From positions 1 to 38,648 of the forward strand of contig NZ_NEWD01000031.1 in assembly GCF_002234915.1 (NCBI RefSeq): a stretch of DNA of 38,648 bases, written 5' to 3'. The DNA comes from Bifidobacterium vansinderenii. GTDB lineage: Bacteria > Actinomycetota > Actinomycetes > Actinomycetales > Bifidobacteriaceae. The notes under the pieces are model-generated. The model was not told where the DNA came from and made no database searches. It saw only the letters and a list, made by a program, of their open reading frames with translations. A program made the position numbers and the translations under genes. Shown piece by piece: positions 32,601 through 38,648 of the stretch; position 1 is the stretch's first letter, and each line of letters opens with the position of its first letter.

Positions 32601-33586
32601 CCAAGACCGGAGCGCATGGCGTCCGCGGCGGCATTCTGGGCGAATACGCCTCGCTGAAGTGGGAGCAGGGCAGGCTCGGCTTCCCGACGTCCGACGAGAA
32701 TTCGCTGCGCGGCGGTGCCTCGCAGGTGTTCCAGAACGGTCAGATCCACTGGACCAGCTCGACCGGCGCTCACGCCACGTGGGGCGCGATCCAGGGCTAT
32801 TGGTCGGACCGTGGTTGGGAGAACGGCTGGCTCGGATACCCGACCGGCGATGAGCTGTCGGTGAAGGGCGGCGTCTCTCAGACGTTCCAGAACGGAACCG
32901 TGTTCTGGTCGTCCAAGACTGGTGCGTATGGCGTGAAGGGAGCCATTCTCGGCAAGTACGGCGACCTCAAGTGGGAGCAGGGCAAACTCGGTTTCCCGAC
33001 GTCCGATGAGCGCTCGCTGAACGGCGGTGCCTCGCAGAGCTTCCAGAACGGTCAAATCCACTGGTCTCCCGCGACGGGTGCCCATGCCACGTTCGGTGCG
33101 GTGCAGGGCTACTGGTCCGGCACCGGCTGGGAGAACGGTTGGCTTGGCTATCCGACCGGCGATGAGCTTGCCGTGAAGGGTGGCGTCTCGCAGACCTTCC
33201 AGAACGGAACCGTGTTCTGGAAGCGTGCGTCCGGCCAGACGCACGGCGTGCGCGGCGGCATCCTGTCCGAGTACGGCAACATCGGCTGGGAGCAGGGCAA
33301 GCTTGGCTTCCCGATCTCGGACGAGAACACCGGTCTGAAGAACGGCGGTGCCTCGCAGGTGTTCGAGAACGGTCAGATCCACTGGTCGCCTTCGACCGGG
33401 GCCCATGCCACGCTCGGCGCGATTCAGGGCTACTGGGAGTCCACCGGCTGGGAGAACGGCTGGCTCGGCTACCCGACTTCGGACGAGATCAACGATCCCG
33501 TGAAGAAGGGCGAGGTCTACCAGAACTTCCAGGGTGGTCAGATTCACTGGCGTAGCAGCAACGGCAGCATCTACACCACACGCTGA
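29657..33586 (+). CDS. Secreted pectin methylesterase (CE8) with two N-terminal beta modules, two Big_4 domains and seven LGFP repeats
   Basis: 1309 residues. Start ATG 29657 (or the adjacent ATG 29660, better spaced from AAGG). The signal peptide is ALGVIAAGAMALAVAVPANA. Two related ~110-residue beta domains (about 90-225 and 230-370) of unknown type follow, probably carbohydrate-binding. The right-handed beta-helix CE8 domain (about 376-760) has GRQDTVW (Gln526, Asp527), GTVDFVFG (Asp549, nucleophile) and GRPW (Arg609, Trp611). The first conserved Gln, usually directly before AVAL, seems shifted (QTPAVAF). Then come two Big_4 domains (about 772-925) and seven LGFP repeats (about 938-1300), alternating WLGYPTGDEL and KLGFPTSDER types. 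It would de-esterify pectin outside the cell. The C-terminal LGFP block replaces the RICIN tail of the left cluster. No sortase motif. Confidence 0.9.
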   Translation: MMTHENTVWKTALGVIAAGAMALAVAVPANAATTTSEQSDTATSTNQTSQSASQNAADEAAAAADDTTAAEFPGTPDATEAKDTTIDFASTDGLKDASGNPIAADATGTAKIEQAQGSFNAVKVDATAAGAKFAVRSANKDAQINAGTVFYIPVAYDAKGVSVKIAASQGNTAITVDGADHTTNEAVTVADTNKADFPKYVKVEFTAANYATAIVVDYASDSGYGTPDVQAKDKTYTFNASNASLLKDANGNAVDAANPTVQDAKGSFDDIKIDATSGKVYLRASDTQVNGGTTLYLPIAADAQGVSVTVQGNNNANLGLQLDGSDIAVGKAAAVPASADGSARYVPLSFTGTGSFYLTTISVDYGSDTPAATTRTVTVGKGANYQYQTIQDALNANDSSLTDRLTLKIAPGAYQEQVTVTKPGVVFRNADETAKQAVTIHEAYYAAMGDVTPDKDAKYDKAHAAGTNTSGTVLVKADGFSAYGITFQNDFNITTHPEEGSQTPAVAFYSSADKVNLVNCRMIGRQDTVWFNGNGRVNVENSYIEGTVDFVFGSADAYIHDTTLHMAHFAGKDNGYFTAPNTNKDHVGLVFDKCVFTVDAGNTKATLGRPWQTEVKQVTDANGTITGYDFTQQEAGKYPAGASSATTLLESKVSGVKATVTSGDQKVDTRWSTWSRKLNGKNVDVSYHPAVRFVEYNSTDENGTAAPTYDYTVTDNTQRKEFLVGKGVTLAASQLTSTRSDLLTKMGIGTGAGKWDPSSDNSTTPPEPQKTAVSVAAPAGVTTQAGTAPTLPAAAKVTWSDNSVTDEPVTWDAVPAESYAQAGTFTVAGKAAGLDVTVSVTVEAAPTPEKTAVSVAAPAGVTTREGVAPTLPAAAKVTWSDGSVTDENVSWDAVPAESYAKPGSFEVKGKAAGLDVTVKVTVEASQPDPEKPDPNTPHGAIGDYWRANGGASGWLGKPTGAELSVKGGASQTFQNGTVFWSSKTGAHGVRGGILGEYASLKWEQGRLGFPTSDENSLRGGASQVFQNGQIHWTSSTGAHATWGAIQGYWSDRGWENGWLGYPTGDELSVKGGVSQTFQNGTVFWSSKTGAYGVKGAILGKYGDLKWEQGKLGFPTSDERSLNGGASQSFQNGQIHWSPATGAHATFGAVQGYWSGTGWENGWLGYPTGDELAVKGGVSQTFQNGTVFWKRASGQTHGVRGGILSEYGNIGWEQGKLGFPISDENTGLKNGGASQVFENGQIHWSPSTGAHATLGAIQGYWESTGWENGWLGYPTSDEINDPVKKGEVYQNFQGGQIHWRSSNGSIYTTR

Positions 33587-33615
33587 CGCGCTCGCTACGC
33601 TAGCTCATCAGTAAC

Positions 33616-33690
33616 GGCGGAGGCTCCTTCCTCTGGCTCCCTTCTTTGAGGGGAGCGTCCGGCCATGCCGGACTGAGGGGAGCCTCCGCC
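33616..33690. terminator. Large branched hairpin between convergent genes (bidirectional terminator)
   Basis: A 12-bp outer stem GGCGGAGGCTCC/GGAGCCTCCGCC (33616-33627 with 33679-33690) encloses further paired parts, including GTCCGGC-CAT-GCCGGAC (33657-33673). TTCTT follows. It lies between the pectinesterase and the BrnA 3' end, and its GGCTCCCTTCTTTGAGGGGAGC part resembles the palindromic elements after the RICIN genes. Confidence 0.7.
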
Positions 33691-33722
33691 TTCTTGTATT
33701 TAACAGCGTCTTCGGCTCCGAG

Positions 33723-34013
33723 CTAGGCCTCTTTAGCGGTCCTCCGCCATTCACTGCGAAGCCGCTCAGCAATCCACGTATTGACTACGGCATTACGGCT
33801 GATGGCCAATTCCCGGGCCTCTGCGTCGAGTCCGTCTACCATCCATGCGGGCATAGTTAGCGTGACGCGCTTTTCCATCGGGGGATGATGCTCAACAATA
33901 GGGTGTTCGAGATCGGCATACTGAAGCACGTCCCCGCCCTCGTCGAATATGCGATCGAACTGCTCGCCGGTGATCGTGCTCGTATCGGGTTCGCTCTTAC
34001 TTGTGCTGCTCAT
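33723..34013 (-). CDS. brnA: BrnA-type antitoxin
   Basis: 96 residues from ATG 34013, with GAGGAGG 7 bp upstream. It overlaps the end of the toxin gene by 17 bp, which indicates translational coupling. The N-terminus is acidic and flexible. The C-terminus, KRVTLTMPAWMVDGLDAEAR then ISRNAVVNTWIAERLRSEWR, is a ribbon-helix-helix DNA-binding segment typical of BrnA-like antitoxins. It would bind and neutralise the toxin and repress the shared promoter. It is the second gene of a toxin-first operon, the usual BrnT-BrnA order. Confidence 0.85.
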   Translation of the reverse strand: MSSTSKSEPDTSTITGEQFDRIFDEGGDVLQYADLEHPIVEHHPPMEKRVTLTMPAWMVDGLDAEARELAISRNAVVNTWIAERLRSEWRRTAKEA

Positions 34014-34269
34014 AAAAAGCCTCCTCGTTCTTACGCGATCTGCGTACGGAAATGATGCGGATCCGACCATTGCGTTTTGTCGTGATCGCCGTCCAGTGTT
34101 TGTCTTCGATCATGCCGAGGACGATGTACCTTTTATCATCGTTGCCGGAGTTGGGCGCCACCAGTGTCACGGTGATTGAATCGCTCCAGAGACGCTGTGC
34201 GTCTTCGAAATCGATGCCATGCTTGGCAAGGTTTCTCATGCTTTTCGCTGGATCGTATTCGAAATCCAT
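33997..34269 (-). CDS. brnT: BrnT-type ribonuclease toxin
   Basis: 90 residues; AAGGGGAC lies 6 bp before ATG 34269. The family pattern is evident: FEYDPAKSMRNLAKHGIDFE at the start, a central LG-MIEDKHWTAITTKRNGRI strand pair, and ISVRRSRKNEEAFYEQ at the end. BrnT is a RelE-fold ribonuclease; here the conserved His/Lys/Arg residues of the family appear present (KHG, RRSRKNE). It would be cytoplasmic and held inactive by the following antitoxin. The A/T-rich stretch just upstream (about 34284-34302) probably contains the autoregulated promoter. The module sits between two LGFP enzyme genes. Confidence 0.88.
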   Translation of the reverse strand: MDFEYDPAKSMRNLAKHGIDFEDAQRLWSDSITVTLVAPNSGNDDKRYIVLGMIEDKHWTAITTKRNGRIRIISVRRSRKNEEAFYEQHK

Positions 34270-34486
34270 AGCGTCCCCTTACGTCAAGTATATATTAAAT
34301 GAACATCTAACAGACATCATGTAGCCATCATATCGATGTCCTCAAAAGCGATGCCCTCGTCTGCCCCCGTATGGCGAGCCGCGACACCACGAAGATGCCA
34401 CAGGGGGTATTCGGGGGAACGCTTCCGAGTAAGATGAGCCCTTACGAGGAAGAAACTACTTTCGATGAGGAAAGTGAGGAAAGAGT

Positions 34487-37400
34487 ATGCATGTAAAGGT
34501 GCGTGCAAAAACGGCCGTCGAATACTGTCAGCGGCTGATTTTCGCGATTCTGGCCACATGTGCCATGGTGCTCGGCGTGACGATCGCCCCGCCGATGGCG
34601 CTCGCGGCGAACGCAACGACCACAACCCCCAAGGGTCCGACGTTCCGTGACGACATCGGCGCGGTATACATTCCGGCCGATCAGGGCGTGCGATACCACA
34701 TCTACCAGTACGAGAAGAATCCGAACGCGGACGGTTCCGAAGGATCCCCCGCACTGAACCGGACCGAGGTCACATGGCCCGACAGTGGATTCGACTACGC
34801 CAAGCCCGGCACATACACGGCGGATCAGGGACTGGCCGCCGACAAGCTCGTCGTGGTGACCGCCGTCTCCGCCGGCAGCGCCACAGTGCTGGACGGCACC
34901 ACGCAGTGGGCGCATCTGCTGCCCGACGCCAGCAAGCAACTGACGTTCAACGACGAATCCACAACGATCACCGTGCCCGACATCACCGGCGTCGACTTCT
35001 ATGTTGGCGGTGCCAAGACCAATCCGGGCGAGGTGGCGGCCCAGTCCAGTGCCAAGACGACGGTCACCGCCGTTACGTCCGCCGATGTGACCGACGCGCC
35101 GAACATCGAAGTGCTCAATCAGGAGCACACGTTCCCGACGGTCGTCACGCCGAAAGGCCCGAAGTTCGACGACAATGCCGGCACCGTGTACATTCCGTCC
35201 GATCAGGGTGTGCGCTACTACATCAACATCGGCGACAAGCTGATCGTCAAGGAAGGCCTGCCGTATTCGAAGCCCGGCACGTACACCACCGCCGACGGCA
35301 TCGAATCCGGCAAGGAGATCGTCGTCACCGCCAAGTCCGCCGGATCCACCACGATCCTCACCGGCACCACTGAATGGAAGCACACGTTCGCGATCGTCGC
35401 GGCCGCTCCCTCATTCGACGACGAGAAAGCGACGGTCACCATCCCCGAAACGCAAGGCGTCTCCTACTACATCGACAATGCGACCGAGCCTGCCACGGCC
35501 GGCGTACACAACGGCAAGGCCGGCGTAAAGATGACCGTCACCGCCAAGTCGGAGGACGGCACGACGCTGAATACGTGGTCTCACACCTTCCCGTCGGTCG
35601 TCACGCCGAAAGGCCCGAAGTTCGACGACAATGCGGGTACCGTGTACATTCCGTCCGATCAGGGCGTGCGCTACTACATCGTGATCGACGGCAAGACGAT
35701 CACCAAGGAGGGGTACGAGTTCTCCAAGCCCGGCACGTACACCACGGCCGACGGCATCGTGGCCGGCAAGGAGATCACGGTGACCGCGAAGTCCGCCGGA
35801 TCCTCCACCGTGCTCACCGGTACCACCGAGTGGAAGCACACGCTGGCCGCGCGCCCGGACTCCAGCATCGCGAACGGCGACGAGTTCAACGACGCGTCCC
35901 CGCTGGTGAACAAGAACTGGAAGATCCTCAACCAGAACGTTCCCACGAACAAGAACACCAACGTGGTCTACCGCACCGACGGTGTGCAGGTGAAGGACGG
36001 CGTGCTCAACATCATCACGGAACGCCACTGCCTCGCCGACGGTGAGACCCCGTCCGCGGCGAACGCCCAGGCCGAACCGTGCGGCAACGGCAAGCGCACC
36101 GTGTACACGTCCGGCCGCATCGAATCCGGATTCGACTACAAGGCGCCGTTCGTGATGGAAGTCCGCGCCAAGATGGCCGACCCGAACAACGGCAACACGT
36201 TTAAGGGCATGCACTTCTCCGCATGGATCCGCAACAACCAGAAGTACTGCGGCAAGGACGTGGCCAGCTCCGACATCGCCGAGCTCGACACCATGGAGGT
36301 GTACAGCGATCAGGCCGCCACCACCAACACGTCGCACGTCTCCTGCGTTGCCGGACCGAACGGTGAGGACTGGACGTCACGCGACACCCACGTGATGGGC
36401 GCCAAGCTCGTAGGCGAGTGGCACACCTACAAGATGGTGTGGGACGGCAAAGCCATCGAATACTTCTTCGACGGCAAGGCCGTGCCGCTGAACGGCACGA
36501 ACGGCGAGACCAAGACCACGGCTGCCACGCTGAACATGAGCGAGGAGAAGTTCCGCCGCGTGCTCAACGACTACCCGTGGCAGATCATCGTCAACAACAA
36601 CGTGTTCGGCAAGTCCGACTGGAAGGCCGGCCCCGACGACAGCAAGCGGTTCGATCCGATCGTGAACCAGGTGGATTACGTGAGGATCAATCCGATCGCC
36701 GACGCCAACCCGAACGCCCCGCGCGGCGCCATCGCCGGATACTGGCAGTCGAACCGCTGGCTCGGCGACCCGACCGGCGCGGAGATCTCCGTGAAGGGCG
36801 GCGCCTCGCAGACATTCCAGAACGGAACCGTGTTCTGGAGCAGCCGCACGGGAGAAACCCATGCGGTGAAGGGCGCGATTCTGAGTGCGTACGGTGCACA
36901 GAAGTGGGAGCAGGGCAGGCTTGGCTTCCCGACGTCCGATGAGCGCTCGCTGAACGGCGGTGCCTCGCAGTCGTTCGAGAACGGTCAGATCCACTGGTCC
37001 GGCGGTACCGGTGCCCACGCCACGTTCGGCGCGATTCAGGGCTACTGGTCCGGTGCCGGCTGGGAGAACGGCTGGCTCGGCTACCCGACCGGCGATGAGC
37101 TTGCCGTGAAGGGTGGTGCGTCGCAGACGTTCCAGGGCGGCACCCTGTTCTGGTCTGGTTCGACGGGTACGCATGCTCTGAAGGGCGCGATTTTGAACGC
37201 TTACGCCGCCCAGCGGTACGAGCAGGGCAAGCTTGGCTTCCCGACGTCCGATGAGCGCTCGCTGAACGGCGGTGCCTCGCAGAGCTTCCAGAACGGTCAG
37301 GTTCACTGGTCCGGTTCGACGGGTGCGCATGCGACGTTTGGTGCGATTCAGGGCTACTGGTCCGATCGTGGCTGGGAGAACGGCTGGCTTGGCTATCCGA

Positions 37401-38023
37401 CCGGCGACGAGCTGTCGGTTCGTGGTGGTGCGTCGCAGAGCTTCCAGGGCGGTACCGTGTTCTGGCAGAACGGTGGTGGCACGCATGGCGTCAAGGGCGC
37501 GATCCGTGACAAGTACTCCGACTTCGGCTGGGAGCAGGGCAAGCTCGGCTTCCCGATCTCCGAGGAGAACACCGGTCTGAAGGACGGTGGCGCTTCGCAG
37601 GTGTTCGAACATGGCCAGATTCATTGGTCCGGTGGTACTGGTGCGCATGCGACGTTTGGTGCGATTCAGGATCACTGGGCGTCCACCGGCTGGGAGAATG
37701 GCTGGCTCGGCTACCCGACTTCGGACGAGATCAACGATTCTGCGAAGGCTGGCGAGGTCTACCAGAACTTCCAAGGCGGCCAGGTTCACTGGGGAAGTTC
37801 CGTCGGGGCTTACACCAGCAGTTGGGGTGGTGGCTCCTCCGGAGGCGGCTCTTCGAATGGGGGCTCAGGCTCTGATACTGGTGGTGTTACCGGCCCGATC
37901 GTACATCGAGGCGCATTCTGCTCACCGGAAGGTGCCCTGGGTATCAGTGATGGCAAAGACCGCAATGTCCTTGTTTGCAAGATCGCTAAGGACAACCGTC
38001 TGCGCTGGCAGAATCTGAAATAA
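34487..38023 (+). CDS. Secreted GH16-family glycosidase with five N-terminal beta repeats and seven LGFP repeats
   Basis: 1178 residues; GAGGAAAGAG precedes ATG 34487. A signal peptide (LIFAILATCAMVLGVTIAPP, cleavage after ALA) is followed by five ~85-residue modules (about 46-462) of the kind PKGPKFDDNAGTVYIPSDQG...KPGTYTTADGI, two of them almost identical in DNA. The catalytic domain (about 463-735) carries the GH16 signature E-L-D-T-M-E at Glu599, Asp601 and Glu604 (nucleophile, aid, acid/base). GH16 enzymes cleave beta-1,3 or beta-1,4 glucans and galactans with retention; specificity cannot be read here. Seven LGFP repeats (about 747-1107), a Gly/Ser linker and a small Cys-containing end domain (FCSPEGALGISDGKDRNVLV then CKIAKDNRLRWQ) complete it. 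No sortase signal. Downstream is a strong terminator. Confidence 0.87.
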   Translation: MHVKVRAKTAVEYCQRLIFAILATCAMVLGVTIAPPMALAANATTTTPKGPTFRDDIGAVYIPADQGVRYHIYQYEKNPNADGSEGSPALNRTEVTWPDSGFDYAKPGTYTADQGLAADKLVVVTAVSAGSATVLDGTTQWAHLLPDASKQLTFNDESTTITVPDITGVDFYVGGAKTNPGEVAAQSSAKTTVTAVTSADVTDAPNIEVLNQEHTFPTVVTPKGPKFDDNAGTVYIPSDQGVRYYINIGDKLIVKEGLPYSKPGTYTTADGIESGKEIVVTAKSAGSTTILTGTTEWKHTFAIVAAAPSFDDEKATVTIPETQGVSYYIDNATEPATAGVHNGKAGVKMTVTAKSEDGTTLNTWSHTFPSVVTPKGPKFDDNAGTVYIPSDQGVRYYIVIDGKTITKEGYEFSKPGTYTTADGIVAGKEITVTAKSAGSSTVLTGTTEWKHTLAARPDSSIANGDEFNDASPLVNKNWKILNQNVPTNKNTNVVYRTDGVQVKDGVLNIITERHCLADGETPSAANAQAEPCGNGKRTVYTSGRIESGFDYKAPFVMEVRAKMADPNNGNTFKGMHFSAWIRNNQKYCGKDVASSDIAELDTMEVYSDQAATTNTSHVSCVAGPNGEDWTSRDTHVMGAKLVGEWHTYKMVWDGKAIEYFFDGKAVPLNGTNGETKTTAATLNMSEEKFRRVLNDYPWQIIVNNNVFGKSDWKAGPDDSKRFDPIVNQVDYVRINPIADANPNAPRGAIAGYWQSNRWLGDPTGAEISVKGGASQTFQNGTVFWSSRTGETHAVKGAILSAYGAQKWEQGRLGFPTSDERSLNGGASQSFENGQIHWSGGTGAHATFGAIQGYWSGAGWENGWLGYPTGDELAVKGGASQTFQGGTLFWSGSTGTHALKGAILNAYAAQRYEQGKLGFPTSDERSLNGGASQSFQNGQVHWSGSTGAHATFGAIQGYWSDRGWENGWLGYPTGDELSVRGGASQSFQGGTVFWQNGGGTHGVKGAIRDKYSDFGWEQGKLGFPISEENTGLKDGGASQVFEHGQIHWSGGTGAHATFGAIQDHWASTGWENGWLGYPTSDEINDSAKAGEVYQNFQGGQVHWGSSVGAYTSSWGGGSSGGGSSNGGSGSDTGGVTGPIVHRGAFCSPEGALGISDGKDRNVLVCKIAKDNRLRWQNLK
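35141..35680 (+). repeat. 84-bp near-identical direct repeat inside the GH16 gene
   Basis: 35141-35224 and 35597-35680 differ at only about three positions, 456 bp (152 codons) apart. They mark recent duplication or conversion of the third and fifth N-terminal modules. Recombination between them would delete two modules in frame. Confidence 0.85.
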
Positions 38024-38033
38024 GTAGCAAAAC

Positions 38034-38079
38034 TGTGTTCTGCAGAAGTCTATTTTGATTTCTGCAGAACACAATTTTA
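38034..38079 (+). terminator. Terminator after the GH16 gene
   Basis: A 14-bp perfect stem (38034-38047 with 38060-38073) and a T-rich ATTTTATTG tail, 11 bp after the stop. Confidence 0.9.
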
Positions 38080-38181
38080 TTGTTTCGCTATTTTTGTGCT
38101 ATGTATCTATGGCAAAAACTATTCATAGCGAATATGACGTCTCCGTGAACTGGTAACGTTGGCTCGGTTGAAAGATGAATC

Positions 38182-38208
38182 ATGATGAGAAGGATTTTTG
38201 CTAGATGA
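38182..38208 (+). other. Possible 8-codon leader ORF overlapping the next start (ATGA)
   Basis: ATGATG opens an 8-codon frame (MMRRIFAR) whose TGA overlaps the ATG of the next gene as ATGA. It could couple translation of the downstream membrane protein. The AGAAGGA inside it also serves as a ribosome site for the main gene. Short and therefore weak. Confidence 0.3.
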
Positions 38209-38648
38209 AAAATGTGAATAGAAGTAATATGCTTCGATGGTTCGCTCTTATCATCCTCATCATGATTGCTGAAACTTTTGTTTTCAATCTTGCTCATTGG
38301 CGAACCGCTTCGCATGACGAAGTCAATGTAGGTAATCAGATCATCGGCTCCGGGTTGAAAAAAGATGGTTCTGATTCGTTCGTGATCACGGATCCAGAGA
38401 ACGCATTCGTGGAAGTGCCGATTGACACGAGTGACGGAGTTCGTCCGAGGCTGGAAGCCGTTCGAATCATGACCGGGGACGTGAATGTTCCTCGTGGTGA
38501 GCAAGTCGTTTACTCAGTTTCATTGGAAAAGAACGGAGAATGGCGCAGCTCGGCGTCCGGAGCTTGGTACGATTCGTCGTCGGAAGTGCTGTCATATACG
38601 GCTAAGCCAATTACTCAGTATGCGATGCTGCCGAGTTCTGATGCTGAT
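38205..38648 (+). CDS. Membrane-anchored protein of unknown function, cut by window edge
   Basis: 148 codons are visible with no stop. ATG 38205 is preceded by AGAAGGA about 11 bp upstream. A short basic N-terminus and one membrane segment (LRWFALIILIMIAETFVFNL, about 10-29) lead into an extracytoplasmic part with a beta-rich look (DSFVITDPENAFVEVPIDTS, then RPRLEAVRIMTGDVNVPRGE). This pattern resembles the first extracellular domain of large multi-spanning membrane proteins from polysaccharide loci, but I do not recognise a family. Base composition is more A/T-rich than in the preceding enzyme genes. It follows a terminator, so it has its own promoter, probably within 38080-38180. Confidence 0.7.
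   Translation, partial: MKNVNRSNMLRWFALIILIMIAETFVFNLAHWRTASHDEVNVGNQIIGSGLKKDGSDSFVITDPENAFVEVPIDTSDGVRPRLEAVRIMTGDVNVPRGEQVVYSVSLEKNGEWRSSASGAWYDSSSEVLSYTAKPITQYAMLPSSDAD

Noticed and set aside
32108-33547. 479-codon minus-strand frame over the LGFP block (and the similar one at 36377-37789)
   Set aside because: Both are antisense to the LGFP repeats, and their similarity to each other merely reflects the repeats.
38088-38504. 138-codon minus-strand frame at the right end
   Set aside because: It overlaps the terminator and the membrane-protein gene, which has a ribosome site and a typical membrane segment; the antisense product has no recognisable features.

Overview
The window looks like a high-GC actinobacterial chromosome, most likely a Bifidobacterium or close relative. 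This is inferred from the GC-rich codon use, the very large secreted multidomain arabinogalactan and pectin enzymes, the IS1249-like transposase remnant and the gut-type REP palindromes. No rRNA or other species-level marker is present, so the genus is an inference.

Left part (1-10 kb): the 3' end of an IS256/IS1249-type transposase, a tRNA-Ser(GGA) with its terminator, and a PfkB-family sugar kinase whose catalytic-base Asp appears to be Gly. Next comes an 800-bp region with a strictly 52-bp-periodic degenerate tandem repeat, then a tandem pair of paralogous 39- and 41-aa peptides with their own promoter/operator and terminators. A PP2C-like phosphatase is divergent from a GAF-LuxR regulator, which is followed in the same direction by an alpha/beta hydrolase and an MHS-family transporter. 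The last three look like a small regulated catabolic unit.

Middle (10-25 kb): three giant secreted proteins that all end in ricin-B-type (RICIN) lectin trefoils. They are a PGRP/amidase (4 trefoils), a double-GH53 endo-galactanase with InlB, Big and FIVAR modules (3 trefoils), and a clan GH-A + GH43_24-like bifunctional galactanase (3 trefoils) that is split by a single-base frameshift. Each gene is followed by a copy of the same ~185-bp palindromic element. The third gene has a clear TATAAT promoter with two perfect 12-bp palindromes of LacI-operator type.

Right part (25-38.6 kb): a GtrB-like GT2, a PTPS_related/GT-C-like membrane protein and a convergent DPM1-like GT2, suggesting surface glycan synthesis. 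They are followed by a CE8 pectin methylesterase and a GH16 glycosidase, both ending in seven LGFP repeats, with a BrnT/BrnA toxin-antitoxin pair between them. A truncated membrane protein closes the window.

Working model (inference): an extracellular plant-glycan (arabinogalactan/pectin) degradation locus. Its enzymes lack LPXTG motifs and appear to carry one of two alternative C-terminal address tags, RICIN or LGFP. The glycosyltransferases between the two groups might make or modify the surface polymer that the tags bind.
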